Below are positions 42,298 through 51,106 of a stretch of DNA of 64,000 nucleotides, one piece after another (the first letter of the stretch is position 1; the number at the start of each line of letters is the position of its first letter). The stretch lies in NCBI RefSeq assembly GCF_030345705.1, contig NZ_JAUASW010000002.1:310001-374000 (forward strand), written 5' to 3'. The position numbers were made by a program, and so were the translations under genes. The DNA is from Pelomonas sp. SE-A7 (GTDB lineage: Bacteria; Pseudomonadota; Gammaproteobacteria; Burkholderiales; Burkholderiaceae_C). The notes under the pieces are model-generated. The model was not told where the DNA came from. It searched no databases and saw only the letters and a program-made list of their open reading frames with translations.

Positions 42298-43308
42298 ATG
42301 AATTTGAACGGCAAGAAAGTCCTGGTCACCGGCGCCGACGGCTTCATCGGTTCGCACCTGACCGAACACCTGGTACGGGCCGGTGCCGATGTGCGGGCCT
42401 TCGTCTACTACAACAGCTTCAACAGCTGGGGCTGGCTGGACCAGAGCAGCGACGAGATCCGTTCGTCGCTGGACGTGTTCGCCGGCGACATCCGGGACCC
42501 GCACGGCGTGCGCACCGCGATGCAGGGCTGCGACGTGGTCATGCACCTGGCGGCCCTGATCGCCATCCCCTACTCCTACCACTCGCCCGACACCTACGTC
42601 GACACCAACATCAAGGGCACGCTGAACATCGTCCAGGCGGCCCGCGACCTGGGCGTGGAGCGCGTGGTCCACACCTCGACCAGCGAGGTCTACGGCACGG
42701 CCCGCTTCGTGCCCATCACCGAAGAGCATCCGCTGCAGGGCCAGTCGCCCTACTCGGCGAGCAAGATCGGCGCCGACCAGATCGCGCAGAGCTTCCACCT
42801 GTCGTTCGGCACGCCGGTGGCCACGATCCGCCCCTTCAACACCTATGGCCCGCGCCAGTCGGCCCGGGCGGTGATTCCGACCATCATCACGCAGCTGGCG
42901 GCCGGTGCCCGTCAGATCAAGCTGGGCGCCCTGAGCCCCACGCGCGACTTCAACTACGTGCGCGACACGGTGCGCGGCTTCGCCGCCATCGCCGAATGCG
43001 ATGCGGCCGTCGGCCAGGTCGTCAACGTCGGCAGCAATTACGAGGTGTCCATTGGCGACACGGCAGCGCTGATCGCCGAGCTGATGGACCGCGAGGTCGA
43101 GATCCTCAGCGACGAGCAGCGGCTGCGTCCGGCGGGCAGCGAGGTCGAACGCCTGTGGGCCGACAACAGCCGCGCGCTGCAGCTGGCTGGCTGGGCGCCC
43201 GAGTACCCCGGCATCGAAGGGCTGCGCCGCGGCCTGGCCGAGACCATTGACTGGTTCACGCGCGCCGAGAACCTGAGCCGCTACAAGGCCGGCCAATACA
43301 ACATCTAA
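42298..43308 (+). CDS. legB: NDP-GlcNAc 4,6-dehydratase (legionaminic acid pathway)
   Basis: A 336-residue extended short-chain dehydrogenase. The NAD motif GADGFIG is at 12-18 and the catalytic YxxxK at Tyr152/Lys156 (PYSASKIGAD). It resembles LegB of Campylobacter, which turns GDP-GlcNAc into the 4-keto-6-deoxy sugar, the first committed step to legionaminic acid. The next genes (legC, legG, legI, ptmE, legF) complete that route, which is the main reason for choosing LegB over other dehydratases. Confidence 0.88.
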   Translation: MNLNGKKVLVTGADGFIGSHLTEHLVRAGADVRAFVYYNSFNSWGWLDQSSDEIRSSLDVFAGDIRDPHGVRTAMQGCDVVMHLAALIAIPYSYHSPDTYVDTNIKGTLNIVQAARDLGVERVVHTSTSEVYGTARFVPITEEHPLQGQSPYSASKIGADQIAQSFHLSFGTPVATIRPFNTYGPRQSARAVIPTIITQLAAGARQIKLGALSPTRDFNYVRDTVRGFAAIAECDAAVGQVVNVGSNYEVSIGDTAALIAELMDREVEILSDEQRLRPAGSEVERLWADNSRALQLAGWAPEYPGIEGLRRGLAETIDWFTRAENLSRYKAGQYNI

Positions 43309-43328
43309 GCCCAACCGAGCCCACCGCC

Positions 43329-44498
43329 ATGCAACTCGCCGACATCGTCACCGAGCGGATCCAGCGCGTCACCCAGGCCCCCAAGGTCGCCCTGCACGAG
43401 CCCAGGCTGGACGGCAACGAGCTGGCCTATGTGCGCGACTGCGTCGAGTCCGGCTGGGTGTCGTCGGTGGGCAGCTATGTCGACCGCTTCGAACGCGAGC
43501 TGGCTGCCTTCGTCGGTGCTGCCCATGCCGTGGTCGTGAGCAACGGCACCTCGGGCCTGCACCTGGCCCTGCAGCTGGTCGGCGTCAAGCCGGGCGACGA
43601 GGTGCTGGTGCCGGCCCTGTCCTTCGTGGCCACCGCCAATGCGGTGAGTCACTGTGGCGCCCATCCGCATTTCGTCGACAGCACCGCGGCCACGCTGGGC
43701 CTGTGCGTCGAATCGCTGAGCAGCTACCTGGGCGACATCGCCGAGCTGCGCGACGGCCAATGCTTCAACCGCAACAGCGGCCGGCGCCTGGCCGCCGTCG
43801 TGCCCATGCACACCTTTGGCCATCCGGTCGACATGCCGGCGCTGCAGGAGCTTGCCGCGCGCTGGTCCCTGCCCATCGTCGAGGATGCGGCCGAATCGCT
43901 GGGCAGCTGGATAGGCGAGCGCCACACCGGCAACTTCGGCCACTGCGCCATGCTGAGCTTCAACGGCAACAAGATCGTCACCACCGGCGGCGGCGGCGCC
44001 ATCGTGACCAACGACCCGACCCTGGCCAAGCGCGCCAAGCACCTGACGACCACGGCCAAGCTGCCCCATGCCTGGGCCTTTCAGCATGACGAGGTGGCCT
44101 ACAACTACCGCATGCCCAACCTGAACGCCGCCCTGGGCTGCGCGCAGCTGGAGCGCATCGACGGCTTCCTGGAGGCCAAGCGCGAGCTGACCCAGCGCTA
44201 CCTGGCCGCCTTTGCCGACGTGCCCGAGGTCGAGCTCTTCGTCGAGCGGCCCGGCACGCGCGCCAACTACTGGCTGCAGACCCTGATCCTGTCGCCGCAG
44301 GCAGCGGCGCAGCGCGACCAGATCCTGGCCGCCACCAATGGCGCCGGCCAGATGACCCGGCCGGTCTGGGAGCTCCTGACCCGTCTGCCCATGTACCGCG
44401 ACTGCGCCTCCATGCCGACGCCGGTGGCCGCGGACCTGGCGGCACGCATAGTCAATCTGCCGAGCAGCCCTCAGCTGGTCACCGACCTCGCCGCATGA
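43329..44498 (+). CDS. legC: PLP-dependent aminotransferase LegC
   Basis: A 389-residue DegT/DnrJ/EryC1/StrS-family aminotransferase that adds the C4 amino group to the 4-keto sugar. SNGTSGLHLALQL near residue 70, EDAAESLGS near residue 181 and the PLP Lys in FNGNKIVTTGGGG are visible. The N-terminal LHEPRLDGNELAYVRDCVESGWVSSVG agrees with the LegC subgroup. It overlaps legG by four bases. Confidence 0.9.
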   Translation: MQLADIVTERIQRVTQAPKVALHEPRLDGNELAYVRDCVESGWVSSVGSYVDRFERELAAFVGAAHAVVVSNGTSGLHLALQLVGVKPGDEVLVPALSFVATANAVSHCGAHPHFVDSTAATLGLCVESLSSYLGDIAELRDGQCFNRNSGRRLAAVVPMHTFGHPVDMPALQELAARWSLPIVEDAAESLGSWIGERHTGNFGHCAMLSFNGNKIVTTGGGGAIVTNDPTLAKRAKHLTTTAKLPHAWAFQHDEVAYNYRMPNLNAALGCAQLERIDGFLEAKRELTQRYLAAFADVPEVELFVERPGTRANYWLQTLILSPQAAAQRDQILAATNGAGQMTRPVWELLTRLPMYRDCASMPTPVAADLAARIVNLPSSPQLVTDLAA

Positions 44499-45655
44499 AG
44501 CCCCAACGCAAGATCGCCGTCGTCACCGGCAGCCGGGCCGAATACGGCCTGCTGTACTGGGTGATCCAGGACCTGCGCGCGAGCGCCGGTGTCGAGCTGC
44601 AGCTGATCGTCACCGGCATGCACCTGGCGCCGGAGTTCGGCATGACGGTGCGAGAGATCGAAAGCGACGGCGTGCCCATCGCCCGCAAGGTCGAGATGCT
44701 GCTGTCCAGCGACACGCCGGGCGGCATCGCCAAGTCCATGGCCCTGGGCCTGATCGGCCTGTCCGACGCCTTCGAGCAGCTGCAACCCGATGTGGTGCTG
44801 GTGCTCGGAGACCGCTTCGAGATCCTGGCGGCCGCCCAGGCGGCCCTGCTGCACAACCTGCCCCTGGCCCATATCGCCGGCGGCGACACCACCGAAGGTG
44901 CCTTTGACGAGGCGATCCGACACGCGATCACCAAGATGTCGCACCTGCACCTGGTCACGACCGAGCTGTCGGCCCGGCGCGTGCGCCAGCTCGGCGAGGA
45001 CCCGGCCAGCATCCGGGTGGTCGGCAGCCCCGGCCTGGACCAGCTGCGCCGGCGCCCGCTGCTGGACCGCGCGGCCCTGGCCGAATCGCTGGGCGTGCCG
45101 CTGGGCGAGCGCAATCTGCTCATTACCTTCCATCCGGTGACGCTGGAGCCGGGCGAAGGCGAGCGCCAGCAGGCCGAGATGCTGGCCGCGCTGGAGACCC
45201 TGCCCAAGGACACTACGCTGTGGTTCACGCGGCCCAATGCCGACACCGGCGGCCGCGCCCTGGCCGCGGCGCTGGACGCGTGGGCCCAGGGCCGGCCCAA
45301 TGTGCAGGTGTTCACCTCGCTGGGCCCGCTGCGCTACCTGAGCCTGATGTCGCAGGTCGATGCCGTCGTCGGCAACTCGTCCAGCGGCCTATACGAGGCC
45401 CCTTCGTTCCGCATTCCCACGGTCGACATAGGCGACCGCCAGCGCGGCCGCCTGGCCGCCGACTCGGTCATCCACTGCGAACCGCAGCGCGACGCCATCC
45501 GGGCTGCGCTGGAGCAGGCCCGCCAGCTGGACTGCAGCGCCACGCTCAACCCCTATGGCGACGGCCAGTCCGCCGCCCGCATCGTTGCCGCACTGCTGGC
45601 CCTGCCGGCGCGCGAACAGCTGGTCAAGAAACGCTTCCACTTGCTCGAGGTCTGA
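44495..45655 (+). CDS. legG: hydrolysing NDP-sugar 2-epimerase LegG (NeuC family)
   Basis: A 386-residue GT-B-fold epimerase. It releases the nucleotide and inverts C2 to give 2,4-diacetamido-2,4,6-trideoxy-mannose, the substrate for LegI. VVTGSRAEYGLLY, VLGDRFEILAAAQAA, IAGGDTTEGAFDEAIRHA and GNSSSGLYEAPSF are NeuC hallmarks. The NeuC relative of sialic acid synthesis would give ManNAc, but the presence of legB and legC points to the trideoxy sugar. Confidence 0.9.
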   Translation: MKPQRKIAVVTGSRAEYGLLYWVIQDLRASAGVELQLIVTGMHLAPEFGMTVREIESDGVPIARKVEMLLSSDTPGGIAKSMALGLIGLSDAFEQLQPDVVLVLGDRFEILAAAQAALLHNLPLAHIAGGDTTEGAFDEAIRHAITKMSHLHLVTTELSARRVRQLGEDPASIRVVGSPGLDQLRRRPLLDRAALAESLGVPLGERNLLITFHPVTLEPGEGERQQAEMLAALETLPKDTTLWFTRPNADTGGRALAAALDAWAQGRPNVQVFTSLGPLRYLSLMSQVDAVVGNSSSGLYEAPSFRIPTVDIGDRQRGRLAADSVIHCEPQRDAIRAALEQARQLDCSATLNPYGDGQSAARIVAALLALPAREQLVKKRFHLLEV

Positions 45656-45656
45656 G

Positions 45657-46733
45657 GTGACACAACCCGTCTTCTTCATCGCCGAGGCCGGCGTCAACCA
45701 CAACGGCAACCTGGACCTGGCCCTGCAGCTGGTCGACGTGGCCGCCGAGGCGGGCGCCGATGCGGTCAAGTTCCAGACCTTCAAGGCCGACAAGCTGGCC
45801 ACGGCCCAGGCCGCCAAGGCCGGCTACCAGGTCGCCAACACCGGCGAGGCCGGCTCGCAGCTGGAGATGCTGCGCCGGCTGGAGCTCTCGGCTGCGGACC
45901 ATGAGCGGCTGCTGGCCCATTGCCGCCAGCGCGGCATTGCCTTCATGTCGACCGCCTTCGACGAAGACAGCCTGGCCCTGCTGGCGCCGCTGGGCATGCC
46001 GGCGATCAAGATCCCCTCGGGCGACATCAGCTGCGGACCGCTGCTGCTGCAGGCCGCCCGCTTGCGCCAGAAGCTGATCGTCTCGACCGGCATGTCGACG
46101 CTGAGCGACATCGAGCAGGCCCTGGGCGTGATCGCCTTCGGCCTGACCACCGACGCCGAGCCCCGCGGCCGGGCCGACTTCGACGCCGCCTACTGCAGCG
46201 CCGCCGGCCGCCAGGCGCTGCGCGAGCATGTGACCCTGCTGCACTGCGTCACCCAGTACCCCGCGCCGCCGGCCGCCGTGAACCTGCGCGCCATGGACAC
46301 GATGGCTGCGGCCTTCGACCTGCCGGTCGGCTACTCCGACCACACGCTGGGCATCGAGGTCTCGATCGCCGCCGTGGCACGCGGTGCCTGCGTGATCGAA
46401 AAGCATTTCACGCTGGACCGCCAGCTGCCCGGCCCGGACCACGCGGCCTCGCTGGAACCGGCCGAACTCCGCCAGCTGGTCCAGTCCATCCGCAACATCG
46501 AACAGGCGCTGGGCAGCCCGCTGAAGCAGCCGGCCGAGCAGGAAATGGCCAACCGGCCGATCGCCCGCCGCAGCATCGTGGCGACCCGCCCCATCCGCAA
46601 GGGCGAGACGCTGAGCGCGGACATGCTGACCAGCAAGCGGCCGGGCACCGGCATCTCGCCGCTGGAGATCTGGTCGCTGCCCGGCCGGGTCGCCAATCGC
46701 GACTACGAAGCGGACGAAGCCATCGAGCCATGA
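45657..46733 (+). CDS. legI: N,N'-diacetyllegionaminate synthase (NeuB family)
   Basis: A 358-residue aldol-type synthase that joins the six-carbon sugar with phosphoenolpyruvate to make the nine-carbon legionaminic acid. FIAEAGVNHNGNLDLA, KFQTFKADKL, LHCVTQYP, GYSDHTLG and EKHFTLDR are present, covering the metal and PEP ligands. The C-terminal SAF (antifreeze-like) domain is complete (RSIVATRPIRKGETLSADML). The start is GTG at 45657, one base after the legG stop codon; the frame opens upstream but only as shadow. Confidence 0.92.
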   Translation: MTQPVFFIAEAGVNHNGNLDLALQLVDVAAEAGADAVKFQTFKADKLATAQAAKAGYQVANTGEAGSQLEMLRRLELSAADHERLLAHCRQRGIAFMSTAFDEDSLALLAPLGMPAIKIPSGDISCGPLLLQAARLRQKLIVSTGMSTLSDIEQALGVIAFGLTTDAEPRGRADFDAAYCSAAGRQALREHVTLLHCVTQYPAPPAAVNLRAMDTMAAAFDLPVGYSDHTLGIEVSIAAVARGACVIEKHFTLDRQLPGPDHAASLEPAELRQLVQSIRNIEQALGSPLKQPAEQEMANRPIARRSIVATRPIRKGETLSADMLTSKRPGTGISPLEIWSLPGRVANRDYEADEAIEP

Positions 46734-47383
46734 GCCAGCCAGCGGTCATCGTCATCGGAGCCGGCGGCCATGCGGCCGTCGTCGGCGACGCCCTGCTCGC
46801 GGGCGGCGCCCGGCTGCTCGGCTTCACCGACATGAACAGCGCTGTCCATGGCAGCACGCTATGCGGCCGCCCGGTGCTGGGCGGCGACGAGGTGCTGAAC
46901 GAATACGACCCGGCCGAGGTGATGCTCGCCAATGGCCTGGGCAGCCTCGGCCACGAGGACCGGCCCTTGCGCCAACGGGTGCAAGAGGCGCTGGAGGCCC
47001 GGGGCTGGCGTTTCTGCCGCGTCGTCCATCCGGCCGCCATCGTGTCGCCGTTCGCCCAATTGGCGTCCTCGGCCCAGGTGCTGGCGGGCGCCGTCGTGCA
47101 GCCGCGCGCCTCGGTGGGCGTAGGCGTCATCGTCAATACGCGGGCGGTCGTCGAGCACGATGTCCGCCTGGGCGACTGGTGCCATGTGGCGCCGGGCGCC
47201 GTGGTCTGTGGCGACGTGAGCCTGGGCGCCGGCAGCCATGTGGGCGCCGGTGCAGTCGTGCGCCAAGGCGTCAAGCTCGGCGAGCAGGTGCTGGTGGGCG
47301 CAGGCGCCACCGTGGTGGGCAATTTTGCGGGTCCGTGCGTACTGACAGGCGTGCCGGCGCGCCCGATGGAATCAAAGCAATGA
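46730..47383 (+). CDS. NeuD/PglD-family sugar O/N-acyltransferase
   Basis: A 217-residue protein with a Rossmann-like N-terminal domain (IVIGAGGHAAVVGDAL) and a left-handed beta-helix of hexapeptide repeats (about residues 105-205). Such enzymes acetylate the C4 amino group of UDP-linked 4-amino sugars or O-acetylate sialic acids. In this context it is the best candidate for the LegH step, N-acetylation of the LegC product. It overlaps legI and ptmE by four bases on each side, so it belongs firmly to the pathway. Confidence 0.8.
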   Translation: MSQPAVIVIGAGGHAAVVGDALLAGGARLLGFTDMNSAVHGSTLCGRPVLGGDEVLNEYDPAEVMLANGLGSLGHEDRPLRQRVQEALEARGWRFCRVVHPAAIVSPFAQLASSAQVLAGAVVQPRASVGVGVIVNTRAVVEHDVRLGDWCHVAPGAVVCGDVSLGAGSHVGAGAVVRQGVKLGEQVLVGAGATVVGNFAGPCVLTGVPARPMESKQ

Positions 47384-48429
47384 AGAGTTGGGAACGCGCC
47401 CTGATCGGGCCCGAGACAAGCCTGCGCACCGCGCTGGAAACGATCAACCAGGTCGGCTGCCAGATGGTGCTGGTGGTGGACGAGCAGCGCAAGCTGCTGG
47501 GCACGCTCAGCGATGGCGATGCGCGGCGCGCCCTGCTGCGCGGCCTGACCCTGACCGACAAGGCCGGCGACGCCATGCACGCCACGCCGACCACCGCGCG
47601 CGGCAACGACGACCGCGCCACGCGGCTCTCGATGATGCGCCGCCTCGGCGTGCACCAGCTGCCGGTGGTCGATGCCGACGGCATCGTCATAGGCCTGGAG
47701 ACGGTCGACGATTTCCTGAGCACGCCGGTGCGCAGCGAGACCGTCATCATCATGGCCGGCGGTCTGGGCAGCCGGCTCAAGGAACTGACCCACGACACGC
47801 CCAAGCCCATGCTGCGCGTGGGCTCGCGGCCGCTGCTGGAAACCATAGTGCGGGGCTTCTCCGACCAGGGCTTCCGCAACTTCTATTTCGCGGTCAACTA
47901 CAAGGCCGAGCAGATCGAGAGCCATTTCGGCGACGGCAGCCGCATGGGCATCAACGTGCGCTATCTGCGCGAGCAGCAGCGCCTCGGCACGGCCGGTGCA
48001 TTGAGCCTGCTGCCCGAGCCGCCGCAGGGCCCGATCTTCGTCACCAATGCCGACCTGCTGACGAAGGAGAACTTCGCCCACATGGTCGACCAGCACATCC
48101 AGTCCGGCGCCGTGGCCACCATGGGCGTGCGCGAGTACGAGATGCAGGTGCCCTTCGGCGTGGTGCGCGAGCGCGACGGCACGATCGAGGCGATCGAGGA
48201 GAAGCCCATCCAGCGCTTCACCGTCAGCTCGGGCATGTACGTGCTGTCGCCTGCGGCCCTGGAACTGGTGCCCTCGGACCGCTTCTTCGACATGCCGACC
48301 CTGTTCGAAACCCTGGTCGCGCGCGGCCTGCCCACGCGCTGCCACCGCATCGACGGCTACTGGCTGGACATTGGCCGCCTGCCCGATTACGAGCGCGCCA
48401 ACCTCGAATTCGACGAGGTGTTCAGATGA
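47380..48429 (+). CDS. ptmE: CBS-domain sugar-1-phosphate nucleotidyltransferase (PtmE-like)
   Basis: A 349-residue protein with a tandem CBS pair (about 1-115) fused to a nucleotidyltransferase domain (from residue 118, VIIMAGGLGSRLKELTHDTPKPML). In Campylobacter the same fusion, PtmE, makes GDP-glucosamine from glucosamine-1-phosphate and starts the GDP-linked legionaminic route. The CBS pair may sense an adenosyl or sugar nucleotide. It overlaps its neighbours on both sides by four bases. Confidence 0.85.
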   Translation: MKSWERALIGPETSLRTALETINQVGCQMVLVVDEQRKLLGTLSDGDARRALLRGLTLTDKAGDAMHATPTTARGNDDRATRLSMMRRLGVHQLPVVDADGIVIGLETVDDFLSTPVRSETVIIMAGGLGSRLKELTHDTPKPMLRVGSRPLLETIVRGFSDQGFRNFYFAVNYKAEQIESHFGDGSRMGINVRYLREQQRLGTAGALSLLPEPPQGPIFVTNADLLTKENFAHMVDQHIQSGAVATMGVREYEMQVPFGVVRERDGTIEAIEEKPIQRFTVSSGMYVLSPAALELVPSDRFFDMPTLFETLVARGLPTRCHRIDGYWLDIGRLPDYERANLEFDEVFR

Positions 48430-49160
48430 TCGCAGGCCGCTCGGTGCTGGCGCTGATCACGGCGCGCGGCGGTTCCAAGGGCGTGCCCGGCAAGAACATC
48501 CTGCCGATAGGCGGCAAGCCGCTGATCCAGTGGACCATCGATGCGGCACGTGCCTCGCGCTACATCGACCGCCTGATCCTGTCCTCGGACGACGACGCCA
48601 TCATGGCCGCGGCAGCCGCCGGAGGCTGCGAGGTGCCGTTCCGCCGCGAAGCCGCGCTGGCCGACGACACCGCCTCGTCGATCGACGTCGTCATCGACGC
48701 GCTGCAGCGCGTGCCCGGCCACGACATCGTCGTGCTGCTGCAGCCCACCTCGCCGCTGCGCAGCACGGCCGACATCGACGGCACGCTGGAGCGCCTGGTC
48801 GAGAGCCAGGCGCCTTCGTGCGTCAGCGTGCGCGCGGCCGAGGAGCATCCCTACTGGACCTTCCGCACCGGCAGCGACGGCCGACTGGCCCGCTATGCCG
48901 AGCCGCCGGCCGGCCTGCCCACGCGCCGCCAGGACCTGCCCGAGGCCTGGTGCCTCAATGGCGCGGTCTATGCCGCCCAGGTGGACCGCTTCCTGGCGGA
49001 CCGCAGTTTCCTGACCGCTCAGACGGTCGGCTATCCGATGCCGGCCGAGCGCTCGCTCGACATCGACACGCCTGCCGACGTCGAGCGCCTGATTGCCGCC
49101 GTGCAGAATGCGCGGCTTCCTTTCCACGACCGGCCCGACGCGGCAGCCACCCCAAGGTGA
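48426..49160 (+). CDS. legF: CMP-legionaminic acid synthetase (NeuA family)
   Basis: A 244-residue cytidylyltransferase that activates the nine-carbon acid with CTP. The N-terminal LITARGGSKGVPGKNI and LLQPTSPLR near residue 103 are the nucleotide-binding signatures. The SLDIDTPADVE near the C-terminus is typical of the short NeuA/LegF/PseF group. It completes the route to CMP-legionaminic acid; a related name in Campylobacter is PtmB. Confidence 0.9.
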   Translation: MIAGRSVLALITARGGSKGVPGKNILPIGGKPLIQWTIDAARASRYIDRLILSSDDDAIMAAAAAGGCEVPFRREAALADDTASSIDVVIDALQRVPGHDIVVLLQPTSPLRSTADIDGTLERLVESQAPSCVSVRAAEEHPYWTFRTGSDGRLARYAEPPAGLPTRRQDLPEAWCLNGAVYAAQVDRFLADRSFLTAQTVGYPMPAERSLDIDTPADVERLIAAVQNARLPFHDRPDAAATPR

Positions 49161-49164
49161 TCCC

Positions 49165-50340
49165 ATGAAGAAGCGAGACGTCATCACGCAATACAACCTG
49201 CCGACCGAGGTCAGGTTCTGCAAGCTGTGCACCGTGTCGAACCAGCGTCCGCGCATCACGTTCGACGAGAACGGTGTCTGCTCGGCCTGCAATTTCGCCA
49301 ACTACAAGCGCACCAAGATCAACTGGGAAGAGCGCGAGCGCGAACTGGTCGAACTGTGCAACCGCTTCCGCAAGGGCAATGGCGAGTACGACGTGATCGT
49401 GCCCTGCAGCGGCGGCAAGGACGGCAGCTTCGTGGCCCACCAGCTGAAGTTCAAGTACGGCATGAATCCGCTGGCCGTGACCTGGGCGCCGCTCAAGGCC
49501 ACCGAGATCGGCCGCCGCAACCTGGATGCCTTCATCCAGTCGGGCTTCGACAACGTGCTGGGCACGCCCAACGGCCAGATCACGCGCAAGCTGACCCGTT
49601 TGTCCACCCAGCACCTGGGCGACCCCTTCCAGCCCTTCATCTACGGCCAGACGAACTACCCGATGCACATGGCGGTCAAGCACAACGTGCAGCTGATCAT
49701 GTACGGCGAGAACGGCGAGGTCGAATACGGCGGCGACATGAAGAACGCGTTCCGTCCGACGCGCGAGATCAAGGATCACGACAAGCATTACTTCTCCGGC
49801 CTGCCGCCCGAGTTCTGGGTCGAGCACGGCGTGAGCCAGGCCGACCTGAAGCCCTTCATGGCGCCCAGCTACGAGTCCATCATGGAGAACAAGACCGAGA
49901 TCCACTTCCTCGGCTACTACAAGTTCTGGGACCCGCAGGAGAACTTCTACTACTGCCGCGAGCACACCGGCTTCCAGCCGAACACCGAGCGCTCGGAAGG
50001 CACGTATTCCAAGTACGCCAGCCTGGACGACCGCATCGACGGCTACCACTACTACCTCGGCTACATCAAGTTCGGCATCGGCCGCACCACCTCGGATGCA
50101 GCCCATGAGATCCGCGACGGCAAGATCACCCGCGAGGAAGGCCAGGCCCTGGTGCGCCGCTATGACGGCGAATTCCCGCAGCGCTACTACCAGGAGTTCC
50201 TGGACTACTGCGGCATCACCGACGAGGAATTCCAGGCCGTGGTCGACAGCTGGCGCTCCGACCACCTGTGGCGCAAGACCTCCGAGGGCTGGGAGCTGAA
50301 GCACGCGGTCTGGAACGACAACGGCGAGTCGCAGGGCTGA
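49165..50340 (+). CDS. N-acetyl sugar amidotransferase, module 1 (PseA/PtmG/WbpG family)
   Basis: A 391-residue ATP-dependent enzyme that turns an acetamido group into an acetamidino group. A CxxC-x16-CxxC set (Cys19, 22, 39, 42) probably binds zinc, and the PP-loop SGGKDGS is at 82-88. It needs ammonia from a HisF/HisH pair, and the next two genes encode exactly that. It lies four bases after legF, so the likely target is the legionaminic acid or one of its precursors (acetamidino at C5 or C7). PtmG of Campylobacter makes the 5-acetamidino form. Confidence 0.88.
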   Translation: MKKRDVITQYNLPTEVRFCKLCTVSNQRPRITFDENGVCSACNFANYKRTKINWEERERELVELCNRFRKGNGEYDVIVPCSGGKDGSFVAHQLKFKYGMNPLAVTWAPLKATEIGRRNLDAFIQSGFDNVLGTPNGQITRKLTRLSTQHLGDPFQPFIYGQTNYPMHMAVKHNVQLIMYGENGEVEYGGDMKNAFRPTREIKDHDKHYFSGLPPEFWVEHGVSQADLKPFMAPSYESIMENKTEIHFLGYYKFWDPQENFYYCREHTGFQPNTERSEGTYSKYASLDDRIDGYHYYLGYIKFGIGRTTSDAAHEIRDGKITREEGQALVRRYDGEFPQRYYQEFLDYCGITDEEFQAVVDSWRSDHLWRKTSEGWELKHAVWNDNGESQG

Positions 50341-50344
50341 GCCC

Positions 50345-51106
50345 ATGAAGAAGATCCGACTGATCCCGCGCCTGGACATCAAGGGCCCCAAGCTGATCAA
50401 GGGCATCCACCTTGAGGGCCTGCGTGTGATGGGCGATCCGCAGGAGTTCGCCCGCCGCTACTACGAGCAGGGCGCCGACGAACTGCTCTATGTGGACGTG
50501 GTCGCCAGCCTGTACGGCCGCAACAGCCTGCACGACATCATCGAGCGTGCCGCTCGGGACGTGTTCGTGCCGCTGACGGTGACCGGCGGGATCCGGTCGG
50601 TCGAGGACGTGCGCAAGATCCTGCGCGCCGGTGCCGACAAGATCGGCATCAACACGGCCGCGACCAAGCGGCCCGAGCTGATACGCGAGGTGGCGCGCAA
50701 GTTCGGTTCGCAGTGCATGGTGCTGTCGATTGAAGCCAAGCGCATAGGCGACGGCCGCTGGGAGGCCTACACCGACAACGGCCGCGAGAAGACCGGCTTG
50801 GACGTCGTCGAATGGGCGCAGCGCGGTGTCGAGCTGGGAGCGGGCGAGATCCTGCTGACCTCGGTGGACCGCGAAGGCACGCGCGAAGGCTTCGACACCG
50901 AACTGCTGTCCGCCGTCTCCAGCGTGGTCCCGGTGCCGGTGATCGCCAGCGGCGGCATGGGCCGGCCCGAGGACGCAGAAAAGGCCGTGCGCCAGGGCTC
51001 GGCCGACGCGGTCGCCATGGCCGACATCCTCCACTACGGTCGCTCGACCGTGGGCGAGATCCGGGCGGCGGCCAAGGCCGCCGGCCTCAATCTGAGAACC
51101 GTATGA
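50345..51106 (+). CDS. HisF-like ammonia-using subunit of amidotransferase module 1
   Basis: A 253-residue TIM barrel related to imidazole glycerol phosphate synthase subunit HisF. In the position-numbering of Thermotoga HisF the catalytic Asp11 is kept (IPRLDIKG) but Asp130 is Glu (LSIEAKR). GEILLTSVDREGTREGFD is conserved. Change of one essential cyclase residue and location in an EPS cluster argue against histidine synthesis. It likely takes ammonia from HisH and passes it to the amidotransferase encoded just upstream. Confidence 0.88.
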   Translation: MKKIRLIPRLDIKGPKLIKGIHLEGLRVMGDPQEFARRYYEQGADELLYVDVVASLYGRNSLHDIIERAARDVFVPLTVTGGIRSVEDVRKILRAGADKIGINTAATKRPELIREVARKFGSQCMVLSIEAKRIGDGRWEAYTDNGREKTGLDVVEWAQRGVELGAGEILLTSVDREGTREGFDTELLSAVSSVVPVPVIASGGMGRPEDAEKAVRQGSADAVAMADILHYGRSTVGEIRAAAKAAGLNLRTV